Source: Apiospora phragmitis
Taxonomy: Eukaryota; Ascomycota; Sordariomycetes; Amphisphaeriales; Apiosporaceae
NCBI GenBank assembly: GCA_038363925.1
Contig: JAQQWL010000002.1
Span: 4,340,001 to 4,404,000, forward strand
Reading direction: 5' to 3'
Length of the DNA: 64,000 bases
In this document: piece after piece, positions 1-10,636 of the stretch
Numbering within the stretch: position 1 is the first letter of the stretch
How the letters are laid out: the number at the start of each line of letters is the position of its first letter
Position numbers and translations under genes: made by a program
The notes under the pieces: generated by a model
Told to the model about the DNA's origin: nothing
Databases searched by the model: none
The model's input: only the letters and a program-made list of their open reading frames with translations

Positions 1-263
1 TTCGCGTTGGTCTTCTGGTCCTTCTTCTGTTTCTTCGCCGGCTGCCGCCGCGAGCCCAGCGGCGTGTTGTTCGAGCCCGAGCCGGCGTCGTGGAAGGGTA
101 GCGTGGACTCATCGCCGGCACCGGCGACAAAGGCGTCGTCGGCGCGCGCGTTGCATTTGCGCCGCTTGGAGGGGTGGTTCTGGCCGCCGAAGCTCGCGAA
201 GCCCATGGCCTGCGCCATGGCGGCGGTGTCCTCGTCCCACTCGTCGGGGTCCATGGGGTCCAT
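1..263 (-). CDS. N-terminal part of an unknown, probably nuclear protein (cut by window edge)
   Basis: An open frame runs from an ATG at 263 leftward off the window, about 87 codons with no stop. It starts MDPMDPDEWDEDTAAMAQAM and continues with a Phe/Gly stretch, then a basic cluster (SKRRK near residue 33) and a second one (KKQKKDQK near residue 78), both resembling nuclear localisation signals. A second in-frame Met lies at residue 4. The acidic Asp/Glu/Trp start followed by basic low-complexity sequence is common in fungal nuclear proteins, but I do not recognise the family. The GC-rich third codon positions support coding. Only the N-terminus is visible, so no function is offered. Confidence 0.6.
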   Translation of the reverse strand, partial: MDPMDPDEWDEDTAAMAQAMGFASFGGQNHPSKRRKCNARADDAFVAGAGDESTLPFHDAGSGSNNTPLGSRRQPAKKQKKDQKTNA

Positions 264-1832
264 GATTGCGATAGATAACGAGGATGGACTCTGGTCGGTT
301 CGGTCGATTGTGATATGTTTTTGTTATAGTCGGGGGGCAGTTGCGCCGTGTAGGAAAAGAAAGAGACAAAAAACGAGGAAGAAGAGAAGTTGTGGTGGTT
401 GGATGCGATTGTTGGACAGCAGTCTAGGTTAGCTGCTAAGCCGAAAATCAAAGTCGGGCTGGGGCGGTCCGTTGGGGGGTCGTGCGCGCGCCGTCCCGGA
501 AGGAAGGAAAAGACGGGGCTAAAAAAGAATCGATGTTCGGAGGTGGAAAAATATCGGAGGGGCTTCTGGGAGGGAAACGGGATTGAATGCCCAATGGTCT
601 GGTCTGGACACGTCAAGTCAGGTTCGTCCAGATTGATCTCCGAAGTGACAGACAGACATGTGGGCGGCAAGGATTCGTTCGCTTGGCTTGATCTACCCGA
701 GAATTTGGTAGTTGGGTCCTAGGGGATTTGTTGCTCCTTCGTTCGTCATGGAATCCCTTCACTTCAACACGTCCAGGCTACTATCGTTCCTCACTGATGG
801 TTGCATCCATGGGAAAGAGAACAATTTAGGGTTTGGAGCAACGTTTCAGTCGCCTTGCCTCTCTCTCTCTTTTGCAAGACAGATTGACCAACGGGAGAGG
901 CAGAACCTCCAGATCACAAGACCGATATCCCCTGCAAGTAAGCGAACGCCGGTCCAGTCAGTCGCCTCGTTGCGGGCAGTCGTCCAAGTGGAAGATTGCT
1001 GAAGGTGTGGTGTCACTGGGTGTGTGTGTGTCTCTGTGGTTGGCACCCAACGGGAAGGACCTGTCCGCCCGTCCAGCCGTCTCACCTGGGGAAGCTTCTA
1101 AACAAGTACAGCTGCGTACACCCTAACCTACGGGCCCGAGCTATCTTTTCCTAGCGGAATCTATCCCACCATCTTTCTCACTTGTCCTCCCGAACAACAC
1201 CTATCATCAGCTAGTGCTGCGCTGATATCATTCCTCGTGCGCCTATGAGCAAGTGCAAAGTGTGGTCTCACGCTCTTCTACTTTTACCCTGCGTATCAGC
1301 CGCGACTGCCCGACGTATAACAAGACAAATATTTGCCCGACGGCTGGCATCCTACATACCTACGCATTTGCAGCATGAAGGTTCTATGCGAAGCAGCAGG
1401 TTGACCGCGACGCTATCAATCGAAACTGGAATTCACCATGAGGTTGTTGTAAGCCAAAAAGGCTGCGTTGTTGATGCTCCGTCATATGGACCATGGCCAG
1501 GCCATGGTGTTAGTGCTGTTTCATCTGGAGCCCTATCACGAGCAAGTGCCGGATACTACCGCTGCCGAAATGAGCAACTAGCTTCACTTGGAGCTCTCAG
1601 CTGTCCATTTCGACCATCGCCATTAGTTAATAGCAGGTAACTGGATAGAGCTCCTATTCGATTTAATAACTATCGGTTATGTTATGCACAACATCCAATA
1701 TTCCTCTTCTTCTTGAGTTCCCAGGGAATCGCACGTGTCTTGCTTGTACCACATCGGGCTTTGGAACTTTGGATATACGCGACACCATCGATACGGCTTC
1801 CCGCGCCCTATTACCTGCCAGCAATCCATACG
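264..1832. other. Intergenic, divergent promoter region
   Basis: About 1.6 kb between two divergently oriented genes. It holds CT-rich tracts and a short GT run near 1018-1032. The open frames here have no family resemblance or consistent codon usage. I see no RNA gene or repeat. Confidence 0.5.
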
Positions 1833-2510
1833 ATGGCTTTCGATTCCACAAAATCCCCGTCCACCATCAGCCTCCGGGCCCCCTCGGCCTACCTGACGGA
1901 CAAGTCGCAACCCTCGACGTCCGACGGCGCCGCCTTCGCCTCGCCGCCGCTCGAATGGCTCTACCGCACCTGGTCCGTGACGCACTCGACCCTGCCCATG
2001 TGGCGCTCCGCCCGCAACGTCCGCATCACCTACAAGCCGCTGCCGACCTCCTCGACAACCTCGGAAATGCATATCGACGACCTGGTCGAGTACGAAAAGG
2101 CCAACAAGAGCGGCGCGTACAAGACGGTCGCGGGCGTCGACAAGCCCGACCCGACCGCGCCCGCGGCGTGGAACTGGCGCGGCAAGGGCTGGCTGCGGAT
2201 CGCGAGCAGCCACTGGGAGGTCTTGGGGTGGGGCGAGAGGCCGTTGTCAGAACAACAACAGCAGCAGCAGCCGCCGGCCGCCGCGACGACGGTGGAGCGC
2301 TGGGTCGTGACTTGGTTCGCCGCGACCCTGTTCACGCCTGAAGGGATCGACATCTACTCCGACCGGCCCGAGGGCATCTCCCCCGAGACGCTCGCGGGCG
2401 TCAAGGCCGCGCTGAACAGTCTGCAGAGTGCGCCAAAGGTGGTTGAGTACGTCGGGAAGGATCTGCGCGAGATTCAGATCCAGCTGCCCTGGAAGCAGGG
2501 GAAAACATGA
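1833..2510 (+). CDS. Small calycin/lipocalin-like protein, function unknown
   Basis: An intronless frame of 225 aa. The ATG at 1833 is preferred over an in-frame ATG 40 codons upstream, because the upstream residues are low quality and coding-type codon usage begins at MAFDSTKSP. The body is Trp-rich: an N-terminal helix-like part with EWLYRTWSVTHSTLPMW, a core with WNWRGKGWL and SSHWEVLGWGE, and RWVVTWFAATLFTPEGIDIY near residue 160. It ends in a helical Leu-rich tail. Alternating aromatic strands like these are typical of small fungal beta-barrel (calycin) proteins, which bind small hydrophobic ligands; that assignment is my inference from pattern only. A Gln run (QQQQQQ) followed by Pro/Ala interrupts the barrel, probably as a loop. 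There is no signal peptide, so it is likely cytosolic. Confidence 0.6.
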   Translation: MAFDSTKSPSTISLRAPSAYLTDKSQPSTSDGAAFASPPLEWLYRTWSVTHSTLPMWRSARNVRITYKPLPTSSTTSEMHIDDLVEYEKANKSGAYKTVAGVDKPDPTAPAAWNWRGKGWLRIASSHWEVLGWGERPLSEQQQQQQPPAAATTVERWVVTWFAATLFTPEGIDIYSDRPEGISPETLAGVKAALNSLQSAPKVVEYVGKDLREIQIQLPWKQGKT

Positions 2511-2937
2511 GGGGCATGAAAGCTCGAGCCGGGGATGTTACTGACGTATACACGCCCGGGACTGGGCGCGAATTGTCGCGCGCCTCTTGTTTCGCGCTTA
2601 CGCCTTCTTCTCCTACCCACAGACGGTAGCTATGCCAGCTTGCTCTCTGTCGCAATAGTTTTCTGCAGGCAGTGAAGCCGACCAAAACCAAAATGCCATC
2701 CCAGTTCTCTGGTAGACTTGGCGGGAGTCGTTGAAGCAGAATCTAGTCATGGGCCGAAGGAGATGGTACATCGGGACCTGTGCCAAGTCTGCATCGTATG
2801 GATGTATGAACGCTTAATACTACTAGGGGGTGCCTTAATTCCTGATAAGGCCTATCTATAATTTGGGTATCTATCTCGCTAGAAATGCATATGCAGGATG
2901 TATGCCTTGTAACTATACATAGTTAATCATAATCTCA
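2511..2937. other. Convergent 3' region
   Basis: 427 bases between two convergent genes. Its last 150 bases are AT-rich, as expected of 3' untranslated and polyadenylation sequence for both neighbours. I see no gene. Confidence 0.5.
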
Positions 2938-4286
2938 TCACCGCCTTAACTCGCGATGTTGCCTCTTCTCAGAGCGCTCGTCATCTGACCTCCGTTGCCG
3001 CTTCTCATCATGATGTGACGCCTTGTGGCGCCGCCTCTCGCCATCCTCGCCCGATTCGTGACGGTATCGCCTGCTACTGCTTCTCTCTGTATCACGATCA
3101 TCCCGTCTGCTATGCCGATCCCGACTCCGTTCCGAGTCGGCGTCTCTGTGCCTATGTCTACGCCTAGGGTCGGAATGTTGGCGCGACTCCGTCCGTGCCG
3201 TCTGCAAGTCAGCCTCGTCCTCGCCACCATCTTCGCGATGACGGCGATGGTGGCGCCTCTTCTTTTCCCGCCGCCGCCTCTCCTCCTCTTCGCGTCGCAG
3301 CTGCCGCGACTCTTTGTCGCGCTCCGCGTTCGCCGCCCGCCGCTCGTGCTCCACCTGGCGCACCTGGGCCGCGCCGCGCTTCATCGCCGCCAGCGGGTCG
3401 CTCGACACGATGCGCGCCGCCTCGCGCTCGTGCCGCCGCTGGTCCTCGTTGCCCCATACGTCTTTCCCTACCGGCTCTTGCTTATCATTTGTTGTACCAG
3501 CGCCGCCAGCAGAAGCATACCAGGGCCCCGACGCCGTCTTGGACAGCTCCGTCCGGAACCCGGCCGCGTTGCTGAAGCGCATCGTGTACTGGTCCTCGAA
3601 GGAGCGCTGCTTGCGCGCCGCCTCGGCCTCGGCTTCGGGGTTCTTCTCCTTGTGCTGTTGTTGTTTCTTCTTCTTTTCCTCTTCTTTGAGTTGCCGTGGG
3701 TCGGGGGCGAAGAGGTCGATGTGGCCGGCGGCGTCGGTGAGGGGCGCGTCGCTGCTTTTGTGCGTGACGACGAGAGAAGTCGAGGCGGGCTGCTCCTCGC
3801 TTCTCTCTGCTGCTGTGCCCCCTTCGATCCGGGACCGCACAAGGCGCATCTCAAAGTCCGTATCGTCTTCGCCGGCACGCTTGCGCTTGCGCCTCTCACC
3901 GCCGCCCAAATGCCATGGTTCATCATCGTCTCTTCTACGTCGGCCCGGGGCGGAGGAGGGATCAGGTACGGATTCGGACGGCGGCGGCAATGGCGGGGGT
4001 TCCTCGCCGCGGAGGATGGCGAGGCGGCGCTCGGCGTCTTGTTCTTGCTGCTTCTGCTCCTCAGCCTCCTCGCGCACCCGCGCGGCTTCCTCGTCGGCGC
4101 GCACGCGGGCGATGTTGGCCGTGTTGTAGACGTTCCATGACTTCTTGCCCAGGAGGTGGCTGTGGTTGGCGCGTTTCTGTTAGCTTGGCATGGTTTTTCT
4201 TTTGTCGTCATTGCAGGATACACGACATAGCAGGATCAGCTAAGATGCGCCGGCAAATGGAGATCCGAAACAACTTACAGAGGCAT
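2938..4286 (-). CDS. LENG1-like / CIR N-terminal domain protein (putative splicing-associated)
   Basis: Two exons, 409 aa. Exon 1 is only 8 nt (4286-4279, ATGCCTCT), followed by a GTAAGT donor. The 119-nt intron ends in CCACAG, and exon 2 is 4159-2938. The joined start, MPLHLLGKKSWNVYN, is the hallmark of the CIR N-terminal domain found in human LENG1 (KKSW, then an arginine-rich helix). Residues 20-55 form a charged coiled coil ending in RRLAILRGEEPPPLPPP. Residues about 165-225 hold a short conserved block (FEDQYTMRFSNAAGF, GPWYAS, KDVWGNEDQ). The last 150 residues are RS/RH/DR-rich, as in spliceosome-associated proteins. The role in pre-mRNA splicing is inferred from that tail and the family. 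Without the micro-exon the conserved N-terminus would be lost, which supports this model strongly. Confidence 0.8.
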
Positions 4287-7200
4287 TGTGGGATCGGTCA
4301 AAGGCGCGCAGAGAGCGGCTGGCTAGGGAGACAGGATCGCAGCTGCTATCAGTGTAGGATTCTTGGGTGTGAACTAGGTTGGTCGGCAGATACCCCTGGG
4401 CCTGGGGGCTGGAGCGTTGGCGTTGGAGGGGCATTAAGGTTAATCGTTACTGTAGCCTGGCGGGGTGCTGCAGCTGCTGTGCAACGCGAGGTGGGCCGCT
4501 GCAGCATATCCATCGTGCCTTATTCCACCGTCCAGAACATCCACGGTCTTACATGAATGACCTTTACCTTTTACCTTTCTCATCCATGTTTTTTTGTCGT
4601 TGGATGCTATGCTCATCATCGCCTCAAGGGGCAAGTAAGATGGATCGTCGTCATCGTCGATTTACTGGGTCTTGATTAGTAAACCTCTATATATTCGCTA
4701 CCAAGCCACCAAGCCAGCAATGCACCTGACTCGGCGCCTGACGCTGACAAATATTTCATCATCCGGCCCAAGGAACATGCCAACAGGAGAAACACCGGAC
4801 CTCGAATCGAACACCAAGAGTGCAGTTCGAATGTCAACCCTCCCAGACGGAATAGGGGCATCATTAGACTATCCTACCACTCTGCTGCTCTCACGTAGAT
4901 TAGGGAGAGAAATAAGCCTACGTCACCAATCGGTGCGACATGACATATCTTGGTAGAACAAGTCAAGGTCAACCCCATTCCCTTAACAGCGTAACCAATG
5001 TATATGGCGTAAGTCTGCCGATATACTACATTAAATTTACCCCAAGACCCGGTTTCTAGGGTTTTCTACGGGTTTCCTGTGGGTAAGTCCTTTTCCTGCT
5101 TGCCGGGACGTGATATCGTGCACGCCTGATCCGAAAAAAGGGAACACTGCCTCCTGGTCGTTCTTTACTGTACTACCCCGGACTCCCAAAGCCAGTCGCA
5201 TCGGACGCTCCTCCTGAGTATATCAGATGACATACACGGAAGATCCGAAGCCTCCTGGAAGATAATGGGCATCGTTCAAGGCCTGATATCCGGGGCTGTG
5301 AAATAGACCAACACGGCAGTGTGCTCTTCCAGTAGCGGTTGACGCATGAAATCGAACGAGTTTGCGACGGTTTAACCTACGATGTTGGCAATACCAGTCT
5401 CGAGATTATGATTGGGCAACGTGAGTTGAGCCCACCAACCACCGAGGACGCGTTTCTTCTGTGACTGTAGTCGTCTTCACACGTGCCAAGAGAGGGGCGG
5501 TTGGATGAACCGGGGGGGGGGGGGCTTGCAAGGTGTGCTGCGGCGATTGTCATGCAAACAAGAGCTTATTCAGTCGATCTATGCGCTATGGGGATCAGCT
5601 TAATCGACGTGGGGAACCATGGCGTCGATGCCCATCTCCTAGTGATCGTCGGGAAGTTGAAGCCATACTGCACTTCATACAAATTAAGCTGAGCCAGGGT
5701 ATGGACGGGAGATGGACTACCGAGTGGGCGAGGGGCCAGGAGAGCTCGATGAATGTTCTACGGGGCTCCCCAGCCTCTCCCATCACGTTAAGCATGTTAG
5801 GAAACGGCCGTCACAACCGAGAGCGCTCCAGACCCCGATTAAGCAGCGCAGCCATTACATACCTGAAAACATATCGCTTTCACCCAAGGCAATACGCATC
5901 GATACCGGCGGCAGGGGATACTTTTGAGAAAGTGGGTTTTAGTGTCCCAAACTCCAAACTCCTCCAAACCCGAAACCGCTGGCGGACTGGGCACGACCTT
6001 GCACACCACCTGGACGCGACCTGGATTCACGGAATTTTGGTCCGATCTAGATGCTACACTGGCCTTGGCCCACAGCCCAACATGCCAAGGATCCCACCTG
6101 AAGTAGGTTCAGACGAGCAGTGTTTGAATCGTTGAATCAGATCAGAGACCTTGTTCTATGTATGCCCTGCTAAAGTGGCTGAGTCTGCTCGATGCGGCTC
6201 TTCGGCGGTTTTGACAACAGCGAACCCCAGGCTGGGCTCGCAAGGCTCCTTCAGCGTCCATCTAATTGAGTTGACGGCTGATACAGTGATACTTTACTGC
6301 CACTGGTTCCTTGCTGTCACCCGCTGCACGGCACGCATACCTAATTCAGTGGCCTCAACTGAAGGCCCAGGCCAAAGTTTGAGCGTTATGGATACATGTA
6401 TGCATCTGGGGATTCCTTCGCTACACTGTATTCGTATTGCGTATCCTCTTGAATGCCACCTAATAATACAGGCAACAGAACAGGCTGTAGGTTAATGTCA
6501 GTGGGCTTCCAGGGTGGTTGATATTGCGCAAAATGGTCGGACTGAAAAGTTTACTCTGGCGTTCGTAGCACAAAACATCCATCCCGTACCCGCAACTCTG
6601 ATGGGTAAACAGCTAAACCACTGGCTGGGAATTAACATTGCGAACATTATGTTCAGAACGGTTTCGCCTAGGTTTCTGAGACGAAATCTCCAGGAAAGCG
6701 GTAGGCGCCACTTGTTTCCTTGAGATGAGTCTGATTTGGAATTTGCATTTCGACTCAAGTTACCATAGATGGTAGGTAAGTACTATGCACTATGTGTAGA
6801 CGGATGTGTGCAAAGGTAAGCGCCTCGACGAACAATGCTCTCGGCACTCGTCTATTGATCCCTCAGGTTAGGTTAGTCATCGGGAGACAGCTGCCCCTGC
6901 CAAGTCGGGTCCTACAACGGGTCCTACCCGCGCCTGGTGCCTGGTGTCCGTCCCCTACCTAACGGTTAAGTCGGTAACGCTAACAGGAAAACCCACTGCA
7001 ACGGCTGATCCGCATTAACGCTGAACGCATCACAACCTTCTTGCTTACTGACTGGATGACTGACTGATGAGGTCCGAACGGAGCAATGATATGAGCTAAG
7101 GTTACTGTGTGTATCAATGTCGGCAGCCGAGGTGACACCCGGCGATTGCGTTCGATAATTCTCCGAAATCAATCGCGGTCGCGGGCTACTACATACTTGG

Positions 7201-7810
7201 ACGCATCGCAACATCTCAAACAAGCAAAGCCCCGTCTTCTCGAAGCACTCAAGACGAAACGGGGTGGATTTTGAAACGACCAAGGCACACACCACTACCA
7301 GGACAACCGCCAAGCGCCTGAAGGGCCTGCCATCAGGAATGGACATATCGTCACCGTCGCATCATCCCGGCCCTGGGTGCCATTGGTCCATCTGATTCGA
7401 GCGAGCAACTCGCAAACATGCCTGTGCCTGGCTCCACCTGCTTGAGGCCCCGGTCCCGCCGAAAGATCGATTTATGATCCCATCGCATCGCCTGCAAGGT
7501 ACGGGATATGACGAGAGGCACCAATCACCCGGCCAGAAAACAAACGAGGACCCATGAAACCCAGGGTGCTCAGACTACCAAAGTCTTGTCTCGTCGATGA
7601 TCTACGACAAACCTGCACGCACAGCCTCGTCTCCCATGGTGTCCATGGTGGGTTCTCGGCTCTGGGCTCTGAATGGGCTCTGGACTAACACGACCCATGC
7701 TGGATAGAGTGCGTCCCATAATCCCATAGTCAGAGTTCTAGGTTATAGACTGACGAGGATATTGTGGACTTGGGATCTTGAGAGTTATGGGTAACAGGAG
7801 TTCATGTTGT
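4287..7810. other. Long intergenic stretch
   Basis: About 3.5 kb with many stop codons in all frames. It includes a G13 run near 5512-5524. The longest open frame (5533-6135, +) has erratic composition and no recognisable motif. I see no transposase, RNA gene or repeat array. Confidence 0.4.
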
Positions 7811-8029
7811 TATATATTCCAGATCTCATCGCTCCGTTTGGAAATACTCTCTCTCCTCATCCTTAACACACTGTTCAATACTACCATTCGCTAGTCGAAT
7901 ATCCTTCTTTCTTCATTTCTTTGCTCTGGAGTTGACCTTCTTTCATCTTTATTTCTTTTTAAAGACCATATACTCCAGACCACATTTTGAACATCTCGGC
8001 TTGTCCTGAGTTTTACTTTCTTTCCGACG
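7811..8029 (+). promoter_or_regulatory. Core promoter and CT-rich leader of the Pro/Ala-rich secreted protein
   Basis: A TATATATTCC element at 7811-7820 is followed by a pyrimidine-rich leader (CTCTCTCCTCATCC near 7850, then TTTCTTCATTTCTTTGC) that runs to the ATG at 8030. A TATA box with a long CT-rich leader is the usual architecture of highly expressed filamentous-fungal genes. The transcription start is inferred to lie in the CT tract. Confidence 0.5.
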
Positions 8030-8968
8030 ATGCACTACTCAGCTTTGGTACAGGTCCTGGCCACGGGCCTGGTCACCTCGACCGCCGTCACTGGCTTCCA
8101 GTTGGGCGCCTTCCCCAACCGCCGCACCGCCGGTGCTCTCGTCGCTCTGTCCGGCCCTGCCGCCGCCGTTCCTTTCGTTAACGTGGGCCGTCAAGCCACC
8201 CCGGCTGCCCCGGCTGGAAAGGGCGCCGGCAAGAACGCCGCTGCTGGTGCTGGCAAGAACGCCGCTGCCGTTGGCGCCGCCTCGGTCCCGGCTGCTAAGG
8301 CCGCTACTCCCGTCAAGGCCAAGGCTGCTGCTTCCGGCTCGGCCGCCGCACCTCCCCCGCCCGTGGCTTCTGGCGCACCGCCGCCACCTCCCCCGGCTGC
8401 CTCGGGCGCTGCTCCCCCGCCGCCTCCTCCGGCAGGCTCGGGCGCGCCGCCGCCACCTCCCCCGCCGCCACCTGCTGGTGCTGCTGCTCCCCCGCCGCCT
8501 CCCCCGGCTGGCTCTGGTGCCCCACCGCCACCCCCTCCCAAGGGGTCTGACGCTGCGGCTGCTGCTCCTCCCCCACCTCCTGGTGCATCCGGCGCTCCCC
8601 CGCCGCCTCCCCCTAAGGGATCTGAGGGTGCTGCCGCTGCTCCCCCGCCACCACCTCCCGCTGGAGCTTCTGGTGCTCCCCCGCCACCCCTTAAGGGATC
8701 TGGCGCTCCCCCGCCACCACCTCCTGCTGGAGCTGCTGCTCCCCCGCCGCCTTCCCCGGCTGGATCTGGTGCTCCCCCGCCTCCTCCTGCCGCCTCCGGC
8801 GCTGCTCCTCCTCCTCCTCCTCCCCCTGCTGCCTCTGACGCCGCTCCTCCTCCTCCTGCCGCGTCTGGTGCCGCTCCTGCTGCTGGTGGCGCTGCCAACA
8901 AGACTGCGAAGCGGACACCTAGAGTCGACAGCCACGGCTTCCGCGTCATGCTTCGCCGAGACTTCTAA
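8030..8968 (+). CDS. Secreted Pro/Ala-rich repeat protein with C-terminal Kex2-flanked peptide
   Basis: An intronless frame of 312 aa. Residues 1 to about 21 form a signal peptide (hydrophobic core ALVQVLATGLVTSTAV). Residues about 22-100 are Ala/Gly/Lys-rich. Residues about 105-285 consist of some 15 imperfect blocks of the type SGAPPPPPP or GAAAPPPP, several spaced by KGS. The tail carries a KR and an RR dibasic site, bracketing a 13-residue segment that begins TPRVDSHGF, with DF after the second site. Such sites are cut by the Golgi protease Kex2, so a released peptide is possible. Polyproline tracts suggest an extended wall-associated or surface protein. The locus has a strong-looking promoter. 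No catalytic domain is visible. The Pro codons are mixed (CCG, CCC, CCT, CCA), so the repeat is kept at the protein level. Confidence 0.75.
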   Translation: MHYSALVQVLATGLVTSTAVTGFQLGAFPNRRTAGALVALSGPAAAVPFVNVGRQATPAAPAGKGAGKNAAAGAGKNAAAVGAASVPAAKAATPVKAKAAASGSAAAPPPPVASGAPPPPPPAASGAAPPPPPPAGSGAPPPPPPPPPAGAAAPPPPPPAGSGAPPPPPPKGSDAAAAAPPPPPGASGAPPPPPPKGSEGAAAAPPPPPPAGASGAPPPPLKGSGAPPPPPPAGAAAPPPPSPAGSGAPPPPPAASGAAPPPPPPPAASDAAPPPPAASGAAPAAGGAANKTAKRTPRVDSHGFRVMLRRDF

Positions 8969-9308
8969 GCGATCGCTCACGATCGTTGGTGGTCCCCTAC
9001 TCACGGGATGATGGGGGGAAGAAGGATGACGAAACGAGGGTGTGACGTTACGACTCTTGTTTGTCAGTTTTATATTTTATGATAAAGGGGGATAGTGTAC
9101 AGTGGGGTGGGCTATCGGATTAAGGGGGTGGTTAGCCAAATATTGATATAATAGAAGTCACTCATTTTGTTGTTTTTGTTGGAAAAGGAACTGTCTATGA
9201 GTTAAAAGTGATGTGAATAGGACAACCTTTATATATGCCGCCTCGAGGGGAGGGCGAGAATTAAAAACAAATTACTAAACCTGCGTGTGTGTATGTGTAC
9301 GATCTATC

Positions 9309-9930
9309 TAACGTACCCCACGGTCCAACTGACCATTTTCCCGTAATTCTTAACAATTAAGTCTATTTTATCTCTTTTTCACCATTTTATTATAGTTAGT
9401 AATTAGAAAGAAAGTGATATGTAATTAGTGTTTTAAGCGTTTCGAAATAGTTTTAAATTAAGTTTTTAATTTATAGTATAAGTTCATAATATCTTTTATA
9501 TAACGTTATGTTTTTAATATTACGGCGGTATTTTATAATAAAATATATAATTAGAGGTAACCGCACTACGAGAGGCGAATAAGATGCTTAGCCGGCGCCG
9601 CCGTACGAAATAGAAACGGCTACAGGATGGAGGATCACTTCGTATACAAGCTGGAGAAGACCTACAGTCTCAGAAGGACGTTAATGGACAGTTACAAAAC
9701 GAATCGCGTTAGAAGAGTGGTCGTACGAGGACGTTTGGGACGCGCTCACAGCGCTGTAGAATCTGCGGAGAGCCCGGACATAATGCTCGTACCTGTCAGA
9801 ATGATGTAGAAGTATCTGGAGATGAGGATTCCGATTGATTTTAAGATATTAAATGCGTTGTGGCGGAATTAACTTATACTTTATTAGATGAAGTCTTTAA
9901 AGGTGGTTAGTTGGACCGTGGGGTACGTTA
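9309..9930 (+). mobile_element. Non-autonomous pogo/Fot-type Tc1-mariner element
   Basis: Perfect 20-bp terminal inverted repeats, ACGTACCCCACGGTCCAACT at 9311-9330 and its complement at 9909-9928, are each flanked by the dinucleotide TA (9309-9310, 9929-9930). TA is the target-site duplication of Tc1/mariner elements. The left 220 bases of the interior are extremely AT-rich, which fits repeat-induced point mutation. The right half encodes a leftover transposase C-terminus. At about 0.6 kb it is an internally deleted copy that would need a transposase supplied in trans. Confidence 0.85.
9713..9838 (+). pseudogene. C-terminal fragment of a Fot/pogo DDE transposase (zinc knuckle)
   Basis: The frame opens after a TAG at 9710-9712 and ends at TGA 9836-9838. 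It encodes a basic stretch (GRTRTFGTRSQR), then CRICGEPGHNARTC, a C-X2-C-X4-H-X4-C zinc knuckle, and an acidic Ser/Asp tail. This order, basic linker then knuckle then acidic end, is typical of the C-terminus of fungal Fot/pogo-class transposases. The DDE catalytic domain and the DNA-binding domain are absent. Confidence 0.8.
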
Positions 9931-10636
9931 CCTAGATTGTGTGGTATGAGTATCAGTGTTTTATACGTAGGTCTGTTGTATATTAAAATCAGTGTCTGTC
10001 TATCTACTTGACTTCTTCCAATGTATCTACATCATGTGGGAGTCAATCGAGTTTTCTCCCTGATTTGTTTGTCTGCTTGGTTGCCGCTAGAAACTCAATT
10101 CGAGGGCAGACCATACTACAAGTCCAGGGCTAAATGCTAACAAGCGAATCAGGGGAGAGAAGGGGAAAATACGCCATACAGATTAGGACCAGACCATATG
10201 CAGCTTTCGTAAAAAGGCTATTACCGATTGATACGCTGGTCGCTTACACATGTACTGGTCACGCATCCTAGTTTTGGTCACCTACCTACTTTGGGGTAGT
10301 CGTACTCGGGGGTGGTTTTCTTTCTTGACAGGGGAAATCGAAACTGCCGATAGCTACATGTGTAGGCGCTTCGAGGGATCGATCTCTCCAAAGCCCGAGG
10401 GGCCTGGGTAATCTTCGTTTGGGGAAACCTCCCGAATTATGTTACCTGTTGAGTTTGCTACCTTGAGATAATAATGACTGTACCCCGCTGTCGCTGAAAT
10501 ATCGTGTAAATTGAGATATCCTTTGTATATGAATCCATCTTCCTAAGGAACCTGAGCATTTTTATTGCATATCATTGACCAGATCAGACTGGACTAGTCA
10601 TCTCCGGGTAGTAAGATCGTTTCCTCCAGAGATATA

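Larger units (their letters stand above)
8969..10636. other. Intergenic region hosting a transposon remnant
   Basis: Apart from the element at 9309-9930, the 340 bases before it and 700 bases after it show no gene. The left part is AT-rich 3' sequence of the upstream gene. Confidence 0.5.

Noticed and set aside
3025..4140. A 371-aa forward frame opposite the LENG1-like gene
   Set aside because: Antisense of an Arg/Glu-rich coding sequence; no motif, no promoter, and the reverse gene has conserved domains.
5533..6135. A 200-aa forward frame
   Set aside because: Random-looking composition, no recognisable motif and no coding-type third-position bias.
8039..9011. Large overlapping frames on both strands of the Pro/Ala-rich gene
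   Set aside because: Shadows of a repetitive GC-rich coding region; only the frame with a signal peptide and promoter context is credible.
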